Part shown: positions 1-5,127 of the stretch, piece after piece
How the letters are laid out: every line of letters starts with the position of its first letter
Numbering within the stretch: the first letter of the stretch is position 1
Origin: Spirochaetaceae bacterium
Lineage (GTDB): Bacteria; Spirochaetota; Spirochaetia; Spirochaetales_E; Spirochaetaceae_B
Direction of reading: 5' to 3'
Assembly: GCA_003249275.1 (NCBI GenBank)
Contig: QKJO01000142.1
Span: 1 to 5,127 of the forward strand
Length of the DNA: 5,127 bases
Notes under the pieces: generated by a model
Databases searched by the model: none
What the model saw: only the letters and a program-made list of their open reading frames with translations
What the model was told of the DNA's origin: nothing
Program-made: the position numbers and the translations under genes

Positions 1-38
1 AAAGAAAAAATAAGCCTGCACTGGAGGAAAAGGTATGA
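1..38 (+). CDS. Possible C-terminal end of an upstream gene, left-truncated
   Basis: Two readings of the left edge could be the tail of a preceding gene. In one frame, codons from base 3 read RKNKPALEEKV and stop at TGA 36-38, giving a four-base ATGA overlap with the permease start, a classic sign of translational coupling. In the other, codons from base 2 read KKK and stop at TAA 11-13, leaving a 21-base gap that resembles the other spacers here. Either would suit the basic or charged cytoplasmic tail of a membrane protein. In NupNOPQ-like clusters the neighbour would be the companion permease, but nothing in these few codons identifies the product. Neither frame can be preferred firmly. Confidence 0.25.
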   Translation, partial: RKNKPALEEKV

Positions 39-964
39 ACGAAGGATTCATGGATCTTGTTCAGTATCTGATCAGTGCGGATCTCAGAATGGCTGCTCCC
101 ATACTCATTGCGGCTCTCGGTCTGCTGGTTATGGAAAAAAGCGGTGTTCTGAATATAGGCTGCGAAGGAATGATGCTGATGGGCTCCTTTGTAGCCGTCT
201 ACTTTGCCAGAGTTTTCGGCAATCCCTGGAGCGGTCTGTTATTTGCCGGTCTGTCAGGGATGATCGTAGGCGTGTTTTATGCACTGATCGTCGTTTATCT
301 GAGGGCGAATCAGATCGTTACAGGTATCTCCTTCAATCTGATCATACTGGGACTTACCTCCACACTGAACCGTCTGGTCTTCGGGGTTTCCGGTCAGGCG
401 GCCAGAGCTCCGGGATTTGAAAAGATCACCCTGGCGCCCTTCAATGAAATTCCTGTGATCGGTTCATTCTTTGACCTGCAGGGACCGGTTTATCTGATCC
501 TTCTGTCGGTTCCACTTTTTACCTATTTCTTCCAAAAAACAACCGTGGGACTCAAAATCCGGTCTGTGGGTGAGTATCCCTATGCTGCCGATGCGGCGGG
601 TATCAATGTGGTACAGGTTCGGCTCTGGTCGATTCTGGGAGGTTCTTTTCTGATTGCCGCAGCGGGAGGATTCCTTTCTCTGGGTGTTTTGAGCCTCTTC
701 ACCGAGAATATGGTCAGCGGACGAGGGTATATCGCCATGGCTGCTGTCATTTTCGGAAACTGGAATCCCTGGGGCGTTCTTCTGGCCACACTTGTCTTCG
801 GAATGGGCGAGGCTGTACAGATCAAGCTGCAGACGGCCAACAGCGGCATCCCCTATCAGCTTCTGATGATGATCCCCTACATTCTGACTATCCTGGCCCT
901 TTCCGGATTTGTCGGCCGCTCCAATGCGCCGACCTCGTCGGGAAAACCGTTTAAAAGTCTGTAA
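35..964 (+). CDS. ABC transporter permease, nucleoside-type (NupQ/YufQ-like)
   Basis: This is an inner-membrane permease subunit of an ABC importer of the BPD_transp_2 (RbsC/LivH-like) superfamily, 309 residues, a normal length for the shorter permease of purine-nucleoside systems such as Bacillus NupQ. The family motif GVLNIGCEGMMLMG lies at residues 37-50, after a first hydrophobic helix (about 20-33). Further membrane segments are seen near 66-89, 93-109, 150-166, 197-221, 233-256 and 274-292. The cytoplasmic coupling loop that contacts the ATPase is GLKIRSVGEYPYAADAAGIN (172-191). GRGYIAMAAVIFGNWNP (229-245) is another conserved family stretch. ATG 35 is supported by GGAGG at 23-27, seven bases upstream. 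The ATPase gene follows after 14 bases. These importers usually need two different permeases and a BMP-type lipoprotein; neither partner is in the window. Purine nucleoside or base uptake is inferred from family and neighbours; other small solutes are possible. Confidence 0.88.
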   Translation: MNEGFMDLVQYLISADLRMAAPILIAALGLLVMEKSGVLNIGCEGMMLMGSFVAVYFARVFGNPWSGLLFAGLSGMIVGVFYALIVVYLRANQIVTGISFNLIILGLTSTLNRLVFGVSGQAARAPGFEKITLAPFNEIPVIGSFFDLQGPVYLILLSVPLFTYFFQKTTVGLKIRSVGEYPYAADAAGINVVQVRLWSILGGSFLIAAAGGFLSLGVLSLFTENMVSGRGYIAMAAVIFGNWNPWGVLLATLVFGMGEAVQIKLQTANSGIPYQLLMMIPYILTILALSGFVGRSNAPTSSGKPFKSL

Positions 965-978
965 AGGGAGAGACCTCT

Positions 979-2481
979 ATGCTGAAGATGACCGGTATTA
1001 CAAAACAGTACCCCGCCGTTACGGCCAATAAGAATATAAATCTGGAGTTGAAGCCGGGTGAAGTCCATGCCCTTCTGGGGGAAAACGGAGCCGGGAAAAG
1101 TACCCTGATGAACATCCTCTCCGGTGTGACCCAGCCGACCGAAGGGACCATTGAACTTTACGGAGAACAAATTCAGTTTCAGTCGGCCAGAGATGCCATC
1201 CATAAGGGGATCGGCATGGTTTATCAGCATTTTATGCTGATTCCCAGGCTGACAGTAGCAGAAAATATAATCCTCGGAATGAAGCGGAAGTCGGGGATTT
1301 TTCTTAAAATCAACGATGCCGCCGAGGATATCGTCAGGTTTGCAAAGCAGTACAATATCGAACTGGACCCCCATGCTCCCGTAGAAACCCTTACGGTGGG
1401 TGAGCAGCAGAGGGTGGAAATCATCAAAGCCCTCTACCGGGGAGCCAAAATCCTGATCCTTGACGAGCCGACCGCCGTTCTGACGCCTCAGGAGATAGAT
1501 GAACTTTTCAATATGATCCGCAGCTTTATTGCCAGTGGATGTTCGGTGATCTTCATCAGTCATAAGATGGATGAGGTATTGAATATCAGCGACCGGATCT
1601 CCATCCTCAGAAGGGGAGAACTTGTTGAGACCCTGCCTAACAAGGACGTATCACGGGAAAAACTGGCAGGACTGATGGTCGGCAGACAGGTCTCTTTCAA
1701 ACTTGAGAAAAAACCTGTTCAATACGGTCGGGAAATGCTGAAACTCGTTTCTGTCAATCTGGGCCGGGGAAGCGGATGTCATCAGCTGTCGGACATTAAC
1801 TTCTCTCTTTCCCAGGGAGAGATTCTGGGTGTGGCCGGTGTCGACGGCAACGGACAGAGTGAACTGCTTGAGGTGATAACCGGTTTGAGGCGGGCCAGTT
1901 CTGGAACCGTTCTTCTCAATGCAAAAGAAATTCATCATAGATCTCCCAGGGAGATCATGGAAATGGGTCTGGCCCATATTCCCGAAGACAGGCATGTCCG
2001 GGGACTGGTTCTTGACCTTGACATCAAAGAGAATTTTATGGTGAATGATTATCATAAGAATCCCCACTGTCAGGGTAATGTGATCGACTGGAGTTATGTG
2101 AGAAACCACTCTCAGGAGTTTGTTGAGAGTTTTGATGTAAGGAGTCCGTCCCTGGATGTCCCTGTTTCCAGTCTTTCAGGAGGGAATCAGCAGAAACTTG
2201 TTCTGGCCAGAGAACTGCACGGTAACCCTCTTGTCATAGCCGCCATGCATGCCACAAGAGGGCTCGATATCGGGGCTATCGAATATGTCCATACCAGAAT
2301 GCTGGAACAGCGGGACAAGGGTGCGGCGATTCTGTATATCTCGACAGAGCTGGAAGAGCTGATGAATATTTCCGACCGTCTGATGGTCATGTGCCGGGGG
2401 AAGATCGTCGGTATTGTCGATCCTTCCAGGGTTACTATAGAACAGGTCGGTCTGATGATGACCGGTCATCCCCTGGAATAG
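979..2481 (+). CDS. ABC transporter double ATP-binding protein, nucleoside-type (NupO/YufO-like)
   Basis: This is a cytoplasmic ATPase that powers the importer, 500 residues with two fused nucleotide-binding domains as in NupO/YufO, RbsA and MglA. Domain 1 (about 1-235) has Walker A GENGAGKST (34-42), Walker B ILILDEP (158-164) with Glu163, and the switch His195; its signature is degenerate (LTVGEQQR, 138-145). Domain 2 (about 250-500) has a full signature, LSGGNQQK (399-406), but a degenerate Walker A (GVDGNGQS, 287-294, Gln293 for Lys). At the Walker B Asp-Glu-Pro positions it has Met423-His424-Ala425, and Thr456 replaces the switch His. By the head-to-tail geometry of ABC dimers, one composite site (Walker motifs of domain 1 with the signature of domain 2) should be catalytic and the other not; degeneracy of this kind is common in the family. 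ATG 979 follows GGGAG at 966-970. The next gene starts nine bases after the stop. Substrate is inferred only. Confidence 0.92.
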   Translation: MLKMTGITKQYPAVTANKNINLELKPGEVHALLGENGAGKSTLMNILSGVTQPTEGTIELYGEQIQFQSARDAIHKGIGMVYQHFMLIPRLTVAENIILGMKRKSGIFLKINDAAEDIVRFAKQYNIELDPHAPVETLTVGEQQRVEIIKALYRGAKILILDEPTAVLTPQEIDELFNMIRSFIASGCSVIFISHKMDEVLNISDRISILRRGELVETLPNKDVSREKLAGLMVGRQVSFKLEKKPVQYGREMLKLVSVNLGRGSGCHQLSDINFSLSQGEILGVAGVDGNGQSELLEVITGLRRASSGTVLLNAKEIHHRSPREIMEMGLAHIPEDRHVRGLVLDLDIKENFMVNDYHKNPHCQGNVIDWSYVRNHSQEFVESFDVRSPSLDVPVSSLSGGNQQKLVLARELHGNPLVIAAMHATRGLDIGAIEYVHTRMLEQRDKGAAILYISTELEELMNISDRLMVMCRGKIVGIVDPSRVTIEQVGLMMTGHPLE

Positions 2482-2484
2482 GAG
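2480..2484 (+). promoter_or_regulatory. Shine-Dalgarno site setting a TTG start
   Basis: AGGAG lies six bases before TTG 2491 and overlaps the TAG stop (2479-2481) of the ATPase gene. It fixes TTG as the start of the molybdenum-enzyme gene: the first in-frame ATG is at about residue 36, beyond the conserved N-terminal KVTG segment (residues 20-23). The overlap suggests that ribosomes ending the ATPase gene help start the next one. Confidence 0.8.
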
Positions 2485-2490
2485 CAGTTT

Positions 2491-4773
2491 TTGACCAAGG
2501 GTATCAGCGAAATAAGTGCATCGGCCGTAGTGCATGATGCGGCGGAAAAAGTTACGGGAAGCCTGCAGTACACCGGGGATATCTACAGACCCGGGATGCT
2601 TCATATGGCTTTCTGCCTCTCTCCTGCGGCCCACGGGCGGATCCGGTCTTTCGATTTGAAGGAAGCGGAGGCCTGCTCCGGGATCATCAAAATTTACACC
2701 TGTTTCAATACCTCCTCCCGGCCGTTCAACAGTGCCAAACGTTATGACGGTCATGCGATTGTGGAGGATGAACTGCTCTTTTCTCCCGTTCTCCGCTTCA
2801 AGGGGCAGTTTGCCGCCGCCGTTCTGGCTGAGAGCGAGACTGCCGCCCGGAAGGCTGCCGGCCTGATCAAAATGGATATTGAACCGCTTCCGGCAGTTCT
2901 GTCCATCGAAAAGGCTCTTGAAGAGGGAGCCCCGCCTGCCAATGATATGGTTCTCGGCGGTAATCTCATCACCAGTGTGGATGTGGGTTACGGTGATCCG
3001 GATAAAATCTTTAAAGAGGACCATCAGGTTTTTGAAGATGTCCGGACGACTCCGGCCATTCATCATCTGGCTCTGGAACCCCACTGTGTGGTGGCCGAGT
3101 ATCCGGAGAAGAGAAGGCTGGTGATCCACAGCTCAACCCAGAATATTTTTGCCGTGAGAATGCTGCTGTCCGACCTGCTGGGGCTGCCCCGGAACAGGAT
3201 ACAGGTGCTCAAGCCTGCCATGGGTGGAGCTTTCGGCTCCAAGATTCCCATGATTCTGGAGGCTTATGCCGCTTTGGCCGCATTGGAGACAGGCCGCCCC
3301 GTCCGGATCGAGCTTTCCCGGAAAGAGACTTTTCTGTGCACCCGGACCAGGCATGCCTCCCGCACCCGTATCCGTACGGCCGTCTCTCCCGAGGGAAAGA
3401 TCCTGGCCCAGGATATAGAGTTTGCACTGAATGCGGGAGCCTACTGTACCCAGAGCGTCAATGTAGCCTCAGCCGCGGCTCACAAGGCGGTCAAACTCTA
3501 CAAAATTCCACATTTCAGGATATCGGCAAAGCCCGTATATACGAATCTGCCGGTGGCGGGCGCCATGAGGGGATACGGTTCCCCGCAACTCTACTTTGCT
3601 GTTCAGAGTCATCTGAAACGGGTGGCCGATGCGCTGTCCATGGACTTTGTCGAGTTCCAGCTGAAGAATCTGATAGATCCTGAGGACTGCTCGCCCGTTT
3701 ATGGAGATCCCATCGGGAATCCCCGGGTGAAAGACTGTGTCTCCCGGGGGCGGGACCTTATGAACTGGACGGGCTCCCGGATTCCCGGAGATGACGATTT
3801 TGTCCGCGGCCGGGGAATGGCCGTGGGGATGCACGGTAACGGCGTTTTTAAAGTGCATGTGGACTTTACAGGTATCCGTATCCGTTACAATGAAGACGGG
3901 AGTCTTGTTTTTCATACTCCCAGCCATGATATGGGGAACGGTTCCGTTACACTGCAGAAGATGATCCTCTCTCATGAGCTGAAGATTCCCATGGACCTGA
4001 TCGAGGCTGTGGAAACGGATACTCAGAACTGCCCCTGGAATCTGGGCGACTTCGCCAGCAGAGGGGTCTTCGTCTCTGCCGAAGGTGCCCGGAAATCTGC
4101 CCTGATGATGAGAGATCTTCTGCTCGCAGAAGCCCGGGTGTTCTGGAATCTGACCGAGGATGAGGAGCTTGAACTCACAGAGGAAGGGATCATTCGTCCC
4201 GGCAAAGGGGATGTCCTTCCTTTGATCAGTCTGCTGACTTTTATCTATCAGACCCGGCAGTTCACACCGGAGGTCTCGGGCGGCCATGCCAATGCAGCGG
4301 ACAGAACCTCCTACGGCGCCCATTTTGCCGAAGTCTCTGTCTGCCGGAGAAGCGGCGCGGTTCGGGTGACCGACTACTGCGCCGTCCACGACTCCGGAAA
4401 GGTCCTGAACAGGATCGGAATCGAAGGGCAGCTGGAGGGGGCCATCCAGATCTCCACCGGCTATGCCCTGTGCGAGTCCATGGATTTTGATGAAGAGGGA
4501 ACGTTGAAGAACGGGAATCTGAAACGGTACAGGGTCATCACCGCTCCGGAGATGCCCGAGCGGATCCGGATGGATTTTATCGAAGAGGGCGACCTGCCCG
4601 GACCTTACGGAGCCAAGAGCATCGGTGAGTGTTCGGTCGTACCGGGAGCTCCCGCCATTGCCAATGCGGTGGCCTCGGCCGTCGGTGCCTACCCGGAAAG
4701 CCTGCCCATCCGCAGGGAGTGGGTTCTGGAACAGCTGAAAAAGAATAAACTATACCTTCCTGAAGAAGAGTAA
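2491..4773 (+). CDS. Molybdopterin-binding subunit, xanthine dehydrogenase/aldehyde oxidase family
   Basis: This is the catalytic molybdenum subunit of a hydroxylase that inserts water-derived oxygen into an aromatic ring or aldehyde. At 760 residues it is full length, close to stand-alone bacterial XdhA/CoxL-type subunits. Recognisable segments in order: KVTGSLQYTGDI (20-31), the family N-terminus; LEPH (195-198); STQN with Gln217, matching the molybdenum-proximal Gln; MGGAFGSK (244-251); AMRGYGSPQ (358-366); HDMGNG (479-484), where most relatives have GQG; ASRGVFVSAEGA (522-533); and GAKSIGE, ending in the probable catalytic Glu713. Ile252 follows GGAFGSK where bovine xanthine oxidase has substrate-binding Glu802, and the Arg880 position looks like an alanine near 328 (alignment from memory). 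The product starts at TTG with a strong ribosome site. No FAD or [2Fe-2S] domain is fused and no gene for either is in the window. Purine hydroxylation is inferred from the nucleoside-type transporter; another heterocycle or aldehyde cannot be excluded. Confidence 0.9.
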   Translation: MTKGISEISASAVVHDAAEKVTGSLQYTGDIYRPGMLHMAFCLSPAAHGRIRSFDLKEAEACSGIIKIYTCFNTSSRPFNSAKRYDGHAIVEDELLFSPVLRFKGQFAAAVLAESETAARKAAGLIKMDIEPLPAVLSIEKALEEGAPPANDMVLGGNLITSVDVGYGDPDKIFKEDHQVFEDVRTTPAIHHLALEPHCVVAEYPEKRRLVIHSSTQNIFAVRMLLSDLLGLPRNRIQVLKPAMGGAFGSKIPMILEAYAALAALETGRPVRIELSRKETFLCTRTRHASRTRIRTAVSPEGKILAQDIEFALNAGAYCTQSVNVASAAAHKAVKLYKIPHFRISAKPVYTNLPVAGAMRGYGSPQLYFAVQSHLKRVADALSMDFVEFQLKNLIDPEDCSPVYGDPIGNPRVKDCVSRGRDLMNWTGSRIPGDDDFVRGRGMAVGMHGNGVFKVHVDFTGIRIRYNEDGSLVFHTPSHDMGNGSVTLQKMILSHELKIPMDLIEAVETDTQNCPWNLGDFASRGVFVSAEGARKSALMMRDLLLAEARVFWNLTEDEELELTEEGIIRPGKGDVLPLISLLTFIYQTRQFTPEVSGGHANAADRTSYGAHFAEVSVCRRSGAVRVTDYCAVHDSGKVLNRIGIEGQLEGAIQISTGYALCESMDFDEEGTLKNGNLKRYRVITAPEMPERIRMDFIEEGDLPGPYGAKSIGECSVVPGAPAIANAVASAVGAYPESLPIRREWVLEQLKKNKLYLPEEE

Positions 4774-4779
4774 TGAAAA

Positions 4780-4787
4780 GAGGTGAT
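4780..4787 (+). promoter_or_regulatory. Strong Shine-Dalgarno site of the last gene
   Basis: GAGGTGAT matches eight consecutive bases of the ideal complement to the 16S rRNA 3' end. It stands just before ATG 4790 and, with the flavodoxin-type N-terminus that follows, fixes that start. It is the longest anti-Shine-Dalgarno match in the window. Confidence 0.8.
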
Positions 4788-4789
4788 TT

Positions 4790-5127
4790 ATGAAAATCCT
4801 TGGAATCTGCGGCAGCCCGAGAAAAGGCTGCACCGAGTGGTCTGTCAAAAAAGCACTGGAGGTCATGTCGGCCTACCCCGGTGTGGAAGTGGAATACTGG
4901 AGCGTGCGGGGCAAAAAGATCGGCCCCTGCATCCATTGCGACCGCTGCATCAAAGAACATACCCTTTGTTCCATCAAAGATGATTTTCAGGAAGTAGAAG
5001 CTCTGATCGGTGAAGCGGATGCTGTTCTGATCGGCAGTCCCGTCTATGATATGAATGTTTCGGCCCAGCTGGCCATGGTTCTGAACAGACTCCGTCCCCA
5101 CTATCTTGTGAATCCCGGCGGTATGAA
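4790..5127 (+). CDS. Flavodoxin-fold NAD(P)H:FMN-reductase-like protein, iron-sulfur flavoprotein type (5' part)
   Basis: The frame is open from ATG 4790 to the window edge, giving 112 residues of a protein that continues beyond it; the family is usually about 180-210 residues. The start MKILGICGSPRKGCT is the first beta strand and FMN phosphate-binding loop of the NADPH-dependent FMN reductase/flavodoxin-like fold. DAVLIGSPVYDMNVSAQL (about 77-94) is the second FMN-contacting loop. Between them Cys47, Cys50, Cys53 and Cys60 form CX2CX2CX6C, which fits the compact CX2CX2CX4-7C [4Fe-4S] motif of archaeal and bacterial iron-sulfur flavoproteins such as Methanosarcina Isf. The likely role is one- and two-electron transfer in the cytoplasm, with FMN and possibly a [4Fe-4S] cluster; the partner is unknown. 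It lies 16 bases after the molybdenum-enzyme gene with its own strong ribosome site, so co-transcription is likely. Whether it serves that enzyme is speculative, as such proteins occur in many contexts. Confidence 0.85.
   Translation, partial: MKILGICGSPRKGCTEWSVKKALEVMSAYPGVEVEYWSVRGKKIGPCIHCDRCIKEHTLCSIKDDFQEVEALIGEADAVLIGSPVYDMNVSAQLAMVLNRLRPHYLVNPGGM

Noticed and set aside
877..1563. 228-codon open frame on the - strand over the permease end and the ATPase start
   Set aside because: It is again codon-aligned antisense to the ATPase, covers its Walker motifs, and its translation shows no protein-like domain.
2176..3129. 317-codon open frame on the - strand spanning the ATPase-hydroxylase junction
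   Set aside because: The two sense genes share the same reading frame, so the codon-aligned antisense frame runs through the junction. It is a codon-bias shadow with no family similarity that I can see.
3469..4389. 306-codon open frame on the - strand inside the hydroxylase gene
   Set aside because: Its codons are the exact reverse complement of the sense codons, so it stays open only because the sense gene has no in-frame TTA, CTA or TCA there. It ends at the sense TCA codon for Ser327. No recognisable domain, and the sense frame carries all family motifs.
4774..4789. Possible terminator or promoter between the hydroxylase and flavoprotein genes
   Set aside because: The 16-base spacer holds only the ribosome site; there is no room for a hairpin with a T run or for promoter boxes.
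4773..4793. ATG overlapping the hydroxylase stop (TAATGA) as start of the last gene
   Set aside because: This frame meets TGA at 4791-4793 after six codons. ATG 4790, with its strong ribosome site, is the real start.
4783..4997. Two short + strand open frames over the last gene (4783-4983 and 4800-4997)
   Set aside because: They are out of frame with the 4790 reading, which shows the FMN-binding loops and the cysteine motif and stays open to the window end.

Overview
The window is 5.1 kb of densely packed bacterial DNA with every gene on the + strand. It holds three complete genes and a fourth cut off by the right edge; a fifth may end at the left edge. Spacers between genes are 9 to 16 bases and each gene has a clear Shine-Dalgarno site, so this looks like the interior of one operon. 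No promoter, terminator, RNA gene, repeat array or mobile element is visible. Moderate G+C, a TTG start, a nucleoside-type ABC importer, a molybdenum hydroxylase and an iron-sulfur-flavoprotein-like gene together suggest an anaerobic or fermentative bacterium. A spirochaete or a clostridial-type Firmicute would fit, but this is inference and the sequence does not settle it.

Layout: bases 1-34 carry the tail of an upstream gene or a short leader. Bases 35-964 encode a membrane permease of the NupQ/YufQ type (RbsC-like superfamily). Bases 979-2481 encode its fused double ATPase (NupO/YufO type). Bases 2491-4773 encode a full-length molybdopterin-binding subunit of the xanthine dehydrogenase/aldehyde oxidase family, starting at TTG. 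Bases 4790-5127 encode the first 112 residues of a flavodoxin-fold, NAD(P)H:FMN-reductase-like protein with a compact four-cysteine motif, as in iron-sulfur flavoproteins.

Proposed joint role (inference): the transporter imports a purine nucleoside or base, and the molybdenum enzyme hydroxylates the purine ring. The FAD and [2Fe-2S] subunits that normally pass electrons from the molybdenum site are not in the window, and neither are the lipoprotein binding protein (BMP family) or the second permease. The missing partners may lie just outside. If they do not, the flavoprotein at the right is a candidate redox partner. The most notable features are changes at substrate-pocket positions of the molybdenum subunit, which make 'xanthine dehydrogenase' a family label rather than a proven activity, and the pairing of that subunit with an iron-sulfur-flavoprotein-like gene.
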